Shown here piece after piece: positions 10,966 through 23,700 of a stretch of 64,000 bases of DNA. The position numbers were made by a program, and so were the translations under genes. The number at the start of each line of letters is the position of its first letter. The first letter of the stretch is position 1. The stretch comes from Dromiciops gliroides (Eukaryota; Chordata; Mammalia; Microbiotheria; Microbiotheriidae). The stretch is from assembly GCF_019393635.1 (NCBI RefSeq), contig NC_057862.1:414561669-414625668 (forward strand), read 5' to 3'. The notes beneath the pieces are model-generated. The model had not been told where the DNA came from. It searched no databases and saw nothing but the letters and a program-made list of their open reading frames with translations.

Positions 10966-12439
10966 TCTCTCATTAATTGTTAACCAATCAGAGTTGATTG
11001 CCACCCTCAGGAACACCCATTCTTCCAAAGGCATGTAAACTGTGATCCTACCTCTATGAGGGTTCTTTGGCATTTGAGAGTGTCAGTGACCTCTTTTATT
11101 AATAAAATGCTAGAATTATTAATAAAATGACTACCCAGTATTTATGTCTTTCAAACTTGTTAAACATCACAGTCTACAACACAGTCTTGATTTATCAACA
11201 TAGTAACACTGTCAAAAAGGAAGTGAGGTCAGTTTGATATGCCAAAGCTATGATGGTACTTTGTGATCAGTTTCCCTTTCTAAATGCTCATAAAGTGTGG
11301 TTTTCATAATGAATTCTAGAATTTTGACAGGAATTAAAGTCAAGCAAAGTACATTACCCATATTTCTTAGACTCCACCCTCTTCTCATTTTTTTTTTTGG
11401 ATAACTGGGACATTGTCCAACTTGTAACACCTCTCTTATTTACCATAATCTTTCAGATAGCATCATCAATCACATCCACCACTTTCTCTCACATGACAAC
11501 CCTTCAAATGCTTGAAGACAGCTATCATGTTCTACCTAATTCTTTTCTTCCTTAGGCTATGGAAGATTTCCTAGTGGCTTTAAGCAAACCTCATATGGCA
11601 TAGTAAATTGAGTATTTCATGTAGCTCTGGTGACTTGAACTTATTGAAGGATGTTTGTTTGGATTTCTATTCCTTGTTAACCACTTTTATTTTATCCTTC
11701 TCATTCTCATTTTCAAAGAAAACAGAAACAAAATTAGATTTGAATAGTTCTTTATCATCTTTTATACAAACACATACACACACAAACACCATTTCTTCTT
11801 CATTGTATTCATTTATTTCTGTCTTTAGAAATTCTTTCTTAATAGTTTTCTATCCTTTATGCTGACTTCCCCTCATAGAATCCTACCAAAGCTTCCTCTG
11901 AATAGGTTGAAGTCAACTCCTCAAAAATCTAGAATGAATTCCTAGTTTTCCCATCCTACATTACAAATTCTAAAATAGTATAGTCATGGCCACTTTCTCC
12001 CAGTGTTCCCATCATTTCTACTTCAACAAACTGTTCCATCTTCTTGACAGAATCAAGTACAAAAAGAGTTCCCTTTGTTGCTTCTTCCATCACATGAATA
12101 ACCAAATGTTCATTAATACAAATCAAAAATGTATAAACTATTGTGTTTTAGGGAGAAAAAGAGCTCCAACAGCTGTCTAGATAATTGATTTTCTCTGACT
12201 CTGCTATATGATGCCCCTTTGCCAAAAGTTATTTCTTAAATTCTTTACCCATTTACTCCGCTCCAGGTGGTGAGTTTTATATGTCTGGACAAAATTGTTT
12301 GTTCCTCTCTCCATTGATCCCCACCCAAATTTTCTAACCTCACTTTGGTTCTGAAATTCCTCCTGAGTACATCTTAATGTAAGGGTGATCAGGGGATTCA
12401 CTCATTAGTTTGAAAAGTTTCTCCAATTAACCAGAAAAG

Positions 12440-13130
12440 ATTACATAGTATCAGCCATTGTTTGGAGGAAATCAAAGGGGATCTTCTCAAGCAATGTGAA
12501 AACGCCCACTGACATCACACTGATTGACTTTCAGAGACTTCATTGACTTCCTGGTGACTTGCTGAATGAAAATCCTCAACTTGTTCTTGTGATTCACAAA
12601 AGCAAGTTGTGAGACCCAGCTTGGCCTTTTTTCTGCTCTCTCTTTCTCTTTGAAACTCCCTGTTTGCATTTTTCCTTGTACTCTCCTCTAGAGTGTAGCA
12701 AAGCAAGTTTGGAAGTAAAAGGATTTCTCCTTCTCCACTTCCGGGGGCAGTAACTCCAATTTGCAGTGGAGGTACATGGCAGTGGTAGACCTGTCATTTC
12801 ACTCAGCCTGAGTAGGTCATGACCAAAGTTGATTAACCCCAGATACTCTGAAGATTTCTTGTTGCAGTGTTCCTTGGAGAAAGAAGGTTATATAGTTTCC
12901 ATTTAATGAACTACTTTGAAAGTTAAACTGTAAGTTATTGAGACAGTGCAGGTCCAAATGAGGAATTTGCTTGTTCAGAAATGCCAAAATATCTTTACTT
13001 TTCTGTGAGAGACTAAACCATAAGTAGTACTGAGAGTCTTGGGGGCACTTAAACGGACTCTATAGGGAAAGACTCACCAAAATGACAAAGAGTTGCTCTG
13101 ATGTTTAATTTCCTTCTGGGGAAGGACATT
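12440..13130. other. no gene recognised
   Basis: Unique-looking sequence. Short open frames on the minus strand at 12487-12797 overlap in several frames and show no family resemblance, so I regard them as chance. Confidence 0.4.
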
Positions 13131-13910
13131 CTCAGTCACCTGGGATTCATCCTGAAACCAGGTGTCATCCTCAACTCCTCACCCTCCCACGACCTCCATC
13201 CCATCAGTTGTTAAGTCCAGTAACTTCACCAACCTTTATAACATCTCTTCTGTATCCCCCCTTCTTTCCTCTGACACTGCCACCACCCTGGGGCAGGCCG
13301 TCAACACTTCACTCCTGGACTATTGCATTATCTGGTTGGTTGGTCTCCCTGCCTCAAGTCTCTCCTCTCTCCAATTCATTTTTCAATCACCTGTCAAGTT
13401 GATCTTCCTAAAGTGCAGGTCTGACCATGTCTCCCCTCTCCCTCTTCAATAAAATCCTCTTTACTGAGTTTTAAAGCCCTTTCTACCTCTCCAGTCTTCT
13501 TATGCCTTACTCCTTCCACACATACCACAGTGATACCCCTTACACACAACACTCCATCTCCTGATTCTCTGAATTTCCATTGGTTGTCCCAAGTGCCTGA
13601 AGTTCTCTTCTCATCTCCACCTCCTGGTTTCCATGACCTTCCTCAAGCCTCAGCTAAAGTCTGACCTCCTGCAGGAAGGTTTTCCCAGCCCCTCTTCATG
13701 TGAATGCCTTCCTTCCTTCCTTTCTAGACTACCTCCAATTTACCCCATATCTGTATTGCTTGTACATACTTGCTTGCATGTTGTCTCAACCATTAGACCC
13801 AGAGCTCTTTGAAAGCAAGAACCATTTTTATGCTTTCTTCATATTCCCAGTGCTCAGCACAGTGTCTGACACACAATAGGTTCTTAATAAATGCTCAGTG
13901 ACTGATGGGA
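13130..13910 (+). mobile_element. L2 LINE 3' region
   Basis: One of the better-preserved L2 copies. ORF2-end remnants (reverse-complement-free, plus strand) are followed by the untranslated tail 'ctcagcacagtgtctgacac' and 'cttaataaatgctcagtgac'. Short open frames at 13162-13452 lie inside it and are fossil or chance frames. Confidence 0.75.
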
Positions 13911-13919
13911 GGGGGAAAA

Positions 13920-14430
13920 GAAGAGGAGCTCATGGGCTCTTTAAATGTTGTATGCTTCTGTATATTTCACAGGCTCCTATGGGTCCTTTATGTTTTAGGC
14001 ATTTTCTGTTGAGTGAAATATTCAGTAGTCCTGTCATACAATGACTACCTGTGTAGGAACTGGGCAAACTGTTACCCATGCGGTAACTTTAACGAAAACT
14101 TTATTTTGGAAATCACCCAGAATAAAACTCTAAGTGAGAGTTTTAACTAGCCAGAGAGAGAAACTGACCCTTTAAGGTCACCCCAGGATGAAAACTAGCC
14201 CATGTGAACCTGGAACCATTCAAGGTATCCTCAGTCATGAGTTACACTTCTGACTGAGCCCCAGACATCTACTGGGTTTGAGTTTGTTTCCAATTGACTA
14301 CATGTGCCTAATCTCTTTTGGGGAACCCCACAAATCTCTGAAGCTTGCTCATGTTTATTTTTTTGTTATCAGATCTAGACTGCTTGCCCTTTCATGGCCT
14401 GAGTCCAAACAGCTTTCCAGGATCCATATG
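13920..14430. other. no gene or repeat recognised
   Basis: Unique-looking DNA. I saw neither coding similarity nor a clear repeat family here. Confidence 0.4.
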
Positions 14431-14439
14431 AATTCCAAG

Positions 14440-14640
14440 TCTTAGCATCATACATCATAGGAATCGCAATTTCAAACTGGAAGAGACTTTGGTCATCAAA
14501 TCCAACTCCCTCCTTTTACAGAGGAGGAAACTAAGGCCCAGAAACACTAAATGATGTGTCCATTATCCCACAACTAGTAAATATTTAAGGTGGAATCTGA
14601 ACCTGGGTCTTCCTAACCCCAACTCCAGTGGTTTCTCTCT
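14440..14640 (-). repeat. MIR/THER-class SINE
   Basis: Inverted CORE-SINE: 'ccttttacagaggaggaaac' and 'taaggcccagaaacac', then 'acctgggtcttcctaacccc' toward the head. An old, diverged copy. Confidence 0.65.
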
Positions 14641-15009
14641 TGGAGGAAATGTTTGATTCACTAATATGTCATTAGGGGTGGGAGAATGAAGAATTTATCT
14701 GTCATTGATCCTAACTTTTCCTAGTATCTCTATTTTGGATTGTCCTAGGTACTGCAGGGATTCATTGGAGAAACTGATTTTTTTCACCTGAGGGTAAGGG
14801 ATTGACTTTCAGGTGCAAGAATAAAAGCAAAAAGGGGAATAGGGAGGGTTCTAGAAACGATGAAAGAGGACCAACCCTTTTTCAGTTTGCTTGGACAGAT
14901 CACAGGGATAGGAAGCTGACTGTCAGTCAGCCAGTCATGAGATGGACACCTCTGAAATCCAGTCACATTCCATGAGATGTGTGTTTCAGTTACCTCTAGA
15001 CAAGGTTTG

Positions 15010-15237
15010 TTTAGTTGTTTAAGTCATGTCTAATTCTTCTTGACCCTGTTCGGAGTGTTCTTGGCAAAAATAATGGAGTGGTTTGTCATTCCCTTCTCAT
15101 TTTATAGTTGAGGAAACTGAGGGAATGATGATGAAGTGACTTGCATTAATAAGTGTTTGAGGCCAGATCTGAACTCAGGAAGATGAGTCTTCCTGACTCC
15201 AGGTCAGGCACTCTATACACTGTGCAAACTAGCTACT
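15010..15237 (-). mobile_element. MAR1-like CORE-SINE with BovB/RTE-type tail
   Basis: The left end 'agttgtttaagtcatgtcta' matches the RTE/BovB-like tail of long marsupial CORE-SINEs. It is followed by 'ttcttggcaaaaataatgga', 'gaggaaactgaggg', the core and 'tctgaactcaggaagatgag'. Sister copies are at 17243, 37296 and 57341. Confidence 0.8.
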
Positions 15238-15239
15238 CA

Positions 15240-16715
15240 CACTGAATAATGTCCCAATCCCTATAATTTCATTGTTTATTGGGAAGTTCCTCATATTGAT
15301 TCACAACTTCCTTGACTATCACCTTTACACTAGTATATAATACTACTCTTCTACTGATTTTAGGTATCATTTGGTTTTTCATTAAGATCTACATAGCCAC
15401 AGCAAGTCTCAGTGGTTCCTATGAAGGCAAATTAACCTCCTTGCATTAGCATTTGTAGTTAAATTTTCTTACCACCCATTATTTGTGAACTTGTGTTTAG
15501 GCATATTAAGTCCAGGGGATTTATTTTTCTTTTCAGATATTTTCCCATGTGAATTTTTTATTGTCTCTGTTCCCCTTCTTCTGGTCTTGGGCATATCCTC
15601 CTCTGGGTTTGGTAGATATATGTGGGCAAATTTCCTCATTGCCCCTCCATTTCCAGTCTCTAGTCCTCTTGATCAAGACTCTAAGAGTGAGTAATTTTAT
15701 TATCCCTTGTTAAATACTGTCCATCCTTGCATCATACATTTCCTGTTATATGTCCTTATAGATGTACATGTTCTTGGTCTCCTTGGCCATCAGCTCCAGG
15801 TAACCTAGTTCAGTTAATAGAACACCTCATGGTGAAAATCTTGCATGTACCATCTTGGTCCCAGAACAAGAATCACAAGAAGGACTATTGTGGTGTCTCC
15901 TCTTCTCCTTCTGCAGCTGCCACTGCTTCTGATGCTCTGAACAGGTACCTGATGGCAGCTCCCTCCCCGCTTTTCACTCCCCCCCTTCTCCCTCCCCTAC
16001 TGAATAGTGTGTTCTGCCTTCTCTTCCTGTATCCTCCTCTCCCTTTATATCTGTCTCTCATTTCTTTTTCTCTGTCGTTCTCTCCTCTGTCCCCCATAAT
16101 TCTCTCCACCTCTCTGTATATATTATATATATAGTATATATAATGTATGTATAATGTTCATTACATCTATTCATGTAATGTACCTAGATCCCAATTGGTG
16201 AAAATAGTAAATTGCTTGAAGTGGTTATATTATTTGAATTTACATTGCATATTTCCATTGTGCTGGAACTATTAACCATATTTTACATATTTATAACTTC
16301 AAATAGTGTGAATTTGAATACATGTATATACAGATATCTAAAGAAATCAACCCAGTGCCCAGAATATGCTGTTATTAACAAGAAGATACACTGAGAAAGT
16401 CATCAGGGACGAGAAATAGGGGCTCTTTCCCTGAACAGAAAAGATCTGGGACACTAGGGTGGTGTCCATAGGCTCAGGCCACTATTCTCTCCCCCCAACT
16501 CTGCAAAAAAAAAAAATGCTAATGGAGGACTCTCCTTCAGTTGCCTGGGTGGAAGCTCTCATTTTCATTTGAGGGAGACCAATAGCACATAAGCTACTTA
16601 AGGACCTAAATTATATTTTTGTCAGCACTGTGCCTGGTACATGGGATGGACCTGCATCTGGGATTTCAGTGGCATAGAGAATTCTTCATGAGGAAACTCC
16701 ATTTACCAATACAGA
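15240..16715. other. no gene; pyrimidine-rich and AT-repeat segments
   Basis: No gene recognised. About 15950-16110 is strongly pyrimidine-rich on the plus strand, which produces spurious low-complexity frames. About 16116-16150 is an AT-rich imperfect repeat. Confidence 0.5.
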
Positions 16716-16719
16716 TTGC

Positions 16720-16850
16720 TACCTTTTCTACAACTTAGGTTTATAGTTTTTGCCCAGGACACTGGGAAGTTCAGTGACTTGCCCACCATCATAGTATGTT
16801 CCAGAACAATAACTTGAATCCAAATCTTCCTGATTATGAGAACAGTTCAA
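16720..16850 (-). repeat. MIR-class SINE fragment
   Basis: Contains the inverted core 'agttcagtgacttgcccacc' and 'aacttgaatccaaatcttcc'. Diverged. Confidence 0.5.
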
Positions 16851-17242
16851 ACTGAATGGAAAGCCTCAGCCCAAATACCAGCCTCCAACAGATCTGTAGC
16901 CCATGGAATCCTTGCTTGCATATGGAGCTTTCTCTGTGCAAACTGATAGAGCCTGGGTAAAGAGAGGAAAAGATATTCTTGCGCAACACTAGTAAACATC
17001 TGAATTGTCCACATTGACCTCTATGCCTGCGGTATATATATTTATTATTATGAGTCAGAATGTGTATCTTGAATGAATAGTGCAATGTAATTCCTGGACA
17101 TAAAAGCTCACCCATAGAAATCCAATGCTCAGTTCAACCAGTGCCTTCATGTGATAATCCCCTTGCCCAAGGCCAGAGATTGTGCTCCTATAATTAACTC
17201 AAATAATGACTAGTCTTTGCTTTGGCCTCCCTTCTTAAATTT

Positions 17243-17482
17243 AAACAAAACAATTTCAGTCCTGTCCAGCTCTTTGTGATCCCACTTGGGCTTTTCTTGG
17301 CAAAGATACTAGAGTGGTTTGCCATTTCCCTCTTCAGCTCATTTTAAAGTTGAGGAACTGAGGCAAGCAGTGTTAAGTGACTTGCCCAGGATCATACAAG
17401 CTAATAAGTGTCTGGGGTTGGATTTGAACTCACAAAGAAGAGTGTTCCTAACTCCAGGCTGGCACTCTTTCCAGTGTACCTT
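17243..17482 (-). mobile_element. MAR1-like CORE-SINE with BovB/RTE-type tail
   Basis: Full-length inverted copy: tail 'cagctctttgtgatcccact', 'agagtggtttgccatttccc', core 'aagtgacttgcccaggatca', then the head side. Same family as 15010. Confidence 0.85.
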
Positions 17483-17729
17483 GACATCATAAAAGTGTAT
17501 TTGTTCCTCCTTTTGAGTCGTACATTTAATATAGGATTCGGCAACTGGTTTGAAAGAGAAATCTCACCACCTGATGTCTAACATGGCTAATAAGGCCTAA
17601 TATAACCTCCCGCCAACCTAAGGATCTTTCTAGCGGGTCAAGGGTGGCAAAAGATATTAAGCTGAGAGTTGGGAATCTAAAGCAGCCCAGGATATATATC
17701 AGGGAATTGACATATAATTTGATAGTCCC

Positions 17730-17890
17730 AACCCCAGGCCAGCCACTTTTAACCTTTCTGGGCCTCAGTTTCCTCAGTTTCAAAATGGGGATAATTTCTA
17801 CCTTACTTACCTCAGCAGGAATGTTATAGGGTATAAAAGAGAAGGAATATTAAAATGACTTTTAAAATGTAAGGCATCTTGTTTATCTAA
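17730..17890 (+). repeat. MIR-class SINE 3' half
   Basis: Shows 'tctgggcctcagtttcctca' and 'caaaatggggataatttcta', then the AT-rich end. Confidence 0.7.
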
Positions 17891-17926
17891 GATAATATCA
17901 GTTCTCTGATTGAAACTGAATATAAA

Positions 17927-18095
17927 GGGGCAGTTAGGTGGCACAGTGAATAAAGCACTGGCCCTGGATTCACAAAAACCTGAGTTCAAATCTGGCCTCA
18001 GACACTTGACACTAGCTGTGTGACCCTGGGCAATTCACTTAATTTTCATTGGCCCACTGCACCACCCCCCAACAAACAAAACAAAACAAAACAAA
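17927..18095 (+). mobile_element. marsupial CORE-SINE
   Basis: Head 'ggggcagttaggtggcacag', tRNA-like B box, core with a short internal deletion, and a (AACAA)n-like tail. A short duplication 'gaaactga' flanks it. It is the last young SINE before a 20 kb SINE-free interval. Confidence 0.85.
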
Positions 18096-20269
18096 GAAAC
18101 TGAGAAAAAGAGAAATTTTGTATTTTTAATGGGGTCTCACTGAAGGGGAGGAGTGTTCAAGTAGTGATTATCCCTGTTGGGGGCCAAACTGAACTGCCTC
18201 TCTTAGAGGAGGCTCAGAGACCCTCCTTTCTCCCTTTGTTTTCACCTCCTTCCCAGTGACCCCACCTTGTACCATTTGCTCTTTAACCTAGAATAATTTC
18301 CAAAGACCCTGAATAATGAGGTAGGGAGAAGAAACAGAATCCATCCCTCTAAACCCAATTATTAGGCTGAACTCATGTTGAGACCCGAGCCACAATCTAA
18401 CATGGTGCAATCTCTTTTCCAGCCATTCCAAGCTGAGAAACTTGTGAGCCTGAAATAATTACACAAAAACCAAACAGCTCCAGCCTCCTGATACATCCAT
18501 ACATATAGATATATCTCTGTGTTATATGTATTTATGTACGTATGTATTTTTTCCCTGACCAAAATCTACTTTTTTTAAAAAAGAGCCTTGTCATAACGAC
18601 CCTTCAAACCCATTTGATTGGGTTGGAGCTCATCATACTGTCACCAGCTCAGTTTTCATTAGGCCTCAGCTTCTCTGTTAGCCTAGCCAAGCAGAAGAAC
18701 TCAAACACATGCACAAATTAAATCGACATCCAAACTCCACCAATATACAAAGCAATTTAAATGATATTCATTAGAGCGATGACAAGTCCTGATGAGCCTT
18801 TCAGGAGCCAAGTCCTTCAGCTTTTGCCGACTCGGTTTCCTGGTCACTGAGGCAGAACCACAGCTACTGTACCTCCAGTTTAAAAAAAAAAACATTAAGA
18901 AAATTAGTCTTTTCTGACACACCTACCTCATTCTCCTCCTCTCACCTCCTACCCCCTCCATTCCAGGTGTAAATGGGCAGGTGATCCCCTGGAACTGGTA
19001 GGGGAAGTAAATCAGAGGAAAAAATAGCCTCCCCCCCCCCCCCATTAAATGCTCCAATTAAAAAGAATTTCATTTTCAAGTAATTTCATTTCACTTGGCT
19101 AGAAAGGTCACTAACTCACAATTATGATGGCTATAAATGTGTCCCTGGGTTCCTGCTGTGGAAAAAAATTGGAAATGATATGTTGAAGCTTAATAAAGAA
19201 GTATTTTTCGTTGTTAATTTATACCAAAGTAAAAGGGGGAGGTATTTTGTAACTTCTATTTGTTTACCTTGAACAGAGGTTAAAAAAAAAAGAGGAAGGG
19301 ATCACATCTTGTCTTCTCAGGGAGCAAAGGTATGTGGGAAAAACCAAAGCCCCAATTTCTGGGCCTAGAGAAGAGCTTGGAAGAAGATATTATTGGGTTG
19401 AAAACCCTCAGTTCCCATGTTATGAAAGTTAAGAGACCAACTGTGATCAATTGTGAATTTTCAATAATCCAGGACAAGAATCCAAGGTAAAATGTGGACT
19501 GAAAATTGTGTATGAATGGCTGAGTCTACCATATGCATCAGGGATTCTAGCTGATGCCAGGTTACCAGAAAATAAAGTTGTGTACTCTGGTCCAATTTCC
19601 ATTTCTTTTTGAAGTGCAATTATTGGGAGTAAAGCCTTTGTCCTTGAATAGAAGTCTGTTAACACATGAAAGTATTGACTAAGCCTGATGATACATTTCC
19701 ATGAGTATGTTTACCTTTCAAGTCTTGCATTTTGGCTAAATAAACATTCCTTAACTAATTGCTGTAATCAGGGCACAAGCTCTTCCTTTAAAAAAAAATA
19801 ATAAACACAAATAAAGGCTTGGAGAATTAAAATACAGTGAAGAGCACAATTCATGGGTTTACTAATTGCTCTTCTTTATTTATTTGCTAATTGTTTCTTC
19901 TTTATCATGGACATTAACCAACCACAATCCCCTCAATTCTAACATCATTGCCATAAGGAAGGAATCTTTTATGAAAATTATATGGCATTAATTTTACTTT
20001 ATACAGTACCAAGTATGAATAAAAACAACTTCCTTTGGTCTTCCACTGTGAGAATCTAACGTTGATAAACTTTTAATATTGGAAACTCTAGGGATGAACA
20101 GGAATGATTTCCCCTGGGGAATTATCTCAAGAGGATAATTGGTTTCCTACTCACCCTTCCCCCCACCGCACCCCCATAGGAAATTTCTTCTATCAAGCAA
20201 GATTGAGACCTCCTCGGTCAACGTAAGAATTTTACAGTGTCACTTGGGGTCCTGAGAAGTTAAGGCATG

Positions 20270-20450
20270 TAATGATAGATTTAGAGCTGAACAGGACCTT
20301 AGAAGCCATCTAACCCAACTCCCTGATTTTATAGATGAAGAAACTGCCCCAGAGGCTGGGACGTGCCCCAGTTCACATAGATCATAAGATACAGATATGA
20401 GATTTAAACAAAGATTTTCTGACTTCAAATCTATTGCCCTTTCCACATTT
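20270..20450 (-). repeat. MIR/THER-class SINE
   Basis: Inverted copy with 'gatttatagatgaagaaact' and 'gatttaaacaaagattttct'. Diverged. Confidence 0.6.
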
Positions 20451-20680
20451 TCTAGGTCACAGAGTCAGTCTGTTAGAGGTGGGGTTTGCATAGGACCTAG
20501 GTCTTCCGGACTGGAGTCAGTTCCATTCTACATTTACTATGCCAAGCTTCATCGTTCAATGTCCTATGACCCCAGGCAAACTGTTAGGACAATAAGAAGT
20601 TGGGGAGTGGCTGCCACTCAGCATTGCTAGAATGAGTCTCCTCTTAGGAGCTCTGCTTTCCTCTAGTAAACTCACAGATT

Positions 20681-20703
20681 GGGGGTGGGGGTGGGGGTGT
20701 GGG
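20681..20703 (+). other. G-quadruplex-capable G tract
   Basis: Three runs of five G separated by single T, then a further GGG, meet the usual G4 sequence rule on the plus strand. It lies 4.3 kb beyond the TSHZ3 3' end. Confidence 0.7.
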
Positions 20704-23700
20704 AATCGTCAGGGGGAATTAATTACCTTTGAGATAAGGGATCAAGCCTTTGAATGCAACCCCAGTGGACTGAGTTAATGCAACTCTGTCAACGCAACAG
20801 TTCCAACTCCATGAACAAGACACCCAGGTAGAGCCATCATTTTAATGGAGCCTGTGGGTAAACATTTTTTTTTTCATTTTGGGACCTTCAGAGACATGGC
20901 AGACCACTACCATGTAAGTGCTTGCCCACCTCTGGGAATCCTCTGAAAAAAGTGGGGTCTCATATTACTATACTCTCAGGGAAATGAAATTGGTCATTGT
21001 GGGTCAAACAGAGCTTTCCTCTATCTGCTCTATTCAAGTCAACAAACATTGATTAAACTCCTATAGTATGCAAGGTCCTGTTTAGGTGCTGGATTTACCG
21101 AGGAGCAGCATGTAAAGTCACTCACCTTAGTGTAACAAACGCAAGCAGCCTTTCTTGAAGCAAATGCCAGGTTTTAATTACTACTCTGTACTAAAAGCTA
21201 AGAATATTCTTCACTTTGCATTTGATTTCTGAGATGCAGGAAACTGGACTTTGGTGAGTATCTTCCCTCCCTCCCCACCCCATCCCCCAACCATTTAAAG
21301 CCAATTTCAGAAGCAGAAATTCTGTGTACAATGTTGTGCCCACCTAAAAAGAGTTTGGAAATCTTTTCTTTTTTGGCTGGGGGGGCGGGGTTCTTAAAAA
21401 AACAAAAACAAATGAATGTCATTCCTTTAGGACTGATATTTTGCAAAGGCTCACACACTGATCTCATTCCTTTATATATGTGTAAGGCTGTTAGGAGGGA
21501 AATGGTGGCTGCATTTCCATTATTTTCCCTAGGTCACCTGAAGGCGGCGAAATACAGTGTGGCATTAAGTCCCAGAAGCAGAAAACACACAGGTTTCCTT
21601 TACCAAAGAAGATTATACGTGTTTACTAATAATTCCTCAGGGAGAGAAAGGTTAGTGTTTCTATTACCAAAAGAGTAAAAAAGGCAATGTTTCCATTAGC
21701 TGAAAGGATAATAGCTATTTTTTTTTTAAGTTAAAGGATTCATTAAAGAGCTGTGTTTGGGGTCTGTGTGTCTTCGTTTTTATGACTGCTTCCTATAATG
21801 CAAAGTGTATTATTTTAGACAGAATAAAAAGCTACCACAATAGTCCAATAATAAAAAAGAGCCATTCAGATAAATTTGAAAACAAAAACAAAAATGGGGG
21901 AGGGAGGACGGTGTGTTCTTTTCTAGGTAACTTAAAAATCTCTGGTGACAAGAGTTTTTCCTATCAAATTTCTTTGATTTAGCCTTGCTGTTCCAATCAG
22001 CATCCTGCTCTCTAGACTACACAGCTTTATTTCATTTATATTTTTTCACTCAAAAAGGAGCTCCTGCGGAAGCCATTCAAAATTAAAAGCTTCCCTTTTT
22101 GTTGTTTGTATTTTCTCCCCAACTTTACAGAAGATCAAGGAATCAGGAAACTGTTTGGTGCAGTGAAATCCAGAGATAGGGAGATTCCTAACCAAAAATC
22201 AGGACTCCTCCAATCCTGACTGAGACATTGAGGGAGCCTCCCCCTTTTTTTTTTTTCACTAGAACTGGCAACCCCAAGACTATGCAGTCAATTTTTCAAT
22301 AGTGTCAAACAGTCCAGCCCGGCCAGAGAGCAAAGAGAGTGCCCTGGTCACAATGAGAAGAGCCTCTCTTCCTGTTTTGTTCCAGCAAAAAGAAAACAGA
22401 ATGAAGATGCTGGGAAGATTTAGGTCCTTGTCACAGTCAACCTCTCCAACTTACATGTAAGATTTCGGTTAATTATAGAATTCCTGCTGCCTAAAACTTA
22501 AAGATCCATCACTGATATTTTTGCTAAATGTTGACTCCAGCGAATTGCTCTCTAAGATCTGGCATATTGATTTCTTGTTGTGAAGTGAGCTGTTCAAGCC
22601 CCATTTAAGATTTTCATCTTGCATGTAGCCCTGAGCACATCATAGCACCATAAATTAGTTAAATTGCACATTTATCACAAATGTTATTTTAAGATACTGC
22701 GTAAATGTGATGGCTGGAAGATATACAGTAGACTGCAACAAGCCCCTTCTTGGGTGGGGTTAGGTCAGGGTCACCTTTATACACCTGTGATTTAAAGCTG
22801 CTAGTCCCCCATCTCACCCTTTCTTCCCTCCCTAGAGACTCCCTCCCCCCAGCCATTTAAGGACCCTTAGATGTTTTGTTCTTCTCCCTTTGTCTTTTCT
22901 ATTTACAACCAAGAGAGGGAAATGAGTGCAAAAGAAAATTAGAAACTTAACCATGGAAAATCTGAAATTGCATTTTGTCTCCAATTATAATAGCCAGGGA
23001 AAATGTATACTCATTCATTTATGGTGGGTGAAAGGCCCACTGGTGCTGCGGGACATGAAGAAGGAATGAGGTTGAATGAGAGCAGATCCTCCAAGGGCTT
23101 GTATTGAATAAACACACCTGTATTTCAGAATGGAGAAATAAACTCAAGGGCAGGCAGGCTGGGCACTGGGGACTCACATTCCAGTGGGCAGGATCTGCAT
23201 TAATCACTGTGGATCCTCAGTTGCCACATTTTTCTGAACATGAAATGAATTCCCGGAACCAATAATAAATCCAGTGGCCACCTTCCTTTCCAACCTTAGT
23301 TGTTTCAGGGGTTACTATTTGGCTCTGTTGGATGGGGCTGGTGGGTCGGGTCTCCTCTTATCTTTGCCACTATGCCAAGTTTGTGCAATTAGTCAAACAA
23401 TTCTGGGGGAAGGGAGGGAAATGGGGGAAAGTGTCAGATTTTCTCCCAGAGGAGGGACAGCAGTCATTTGCATGAATCCCCACCTCTTTATAAGCCAAAT
23501 GGGCCCTCTTTATGATGTAAGTGTTGTCAGCTTAATCTGTTATACTCAGGACTTTGGATTTTAATAAACCAATGCTATATTTAACCTGTGAAAAATTCAA
23601 GAGTGGAAATCTGGGCTCCTAGAACTACAGATCCCAAAGGCACTGGTAGAGAATGTCACTGGTACCCACATGGACAGGTACCATCCAAGGGGACCCTAGC

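Larger units (their letters stand above)
9030..12440 (-). mobile_element. L3/CR1-type LINE, decayed
   Basis: A long minus-strand CR1-superfamily LINE. Seen from the plus strand it shows the recognisable 3'-end block 'catatgacagcccttgaaat...gaagacacctatcatgttct' (about 9130-9180). Then come the reverse-transcriptase-derived segments 'ttcctggggcattccacttg' near 10105, 'acactgtcaaaaaggaagtg' near 11206 and 'aattctagaattttgacagg' near 11315. About 11490-11600 starts a second copy of the 3' block ('catgacaacccttcaaatgc'), so at least two insertions are juxtaposed. Two SINEs interrupt it. No intact frame survives. Similarity is weakest beyond 11600. Confidence 0.7.

Noticed and set aside
15727..16134. 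135-codon plus-strand frame
   Set aside because: Its C-terminal half is pyrimidine-rich low complexity and its first half shows no family resemblance or conservation cue.
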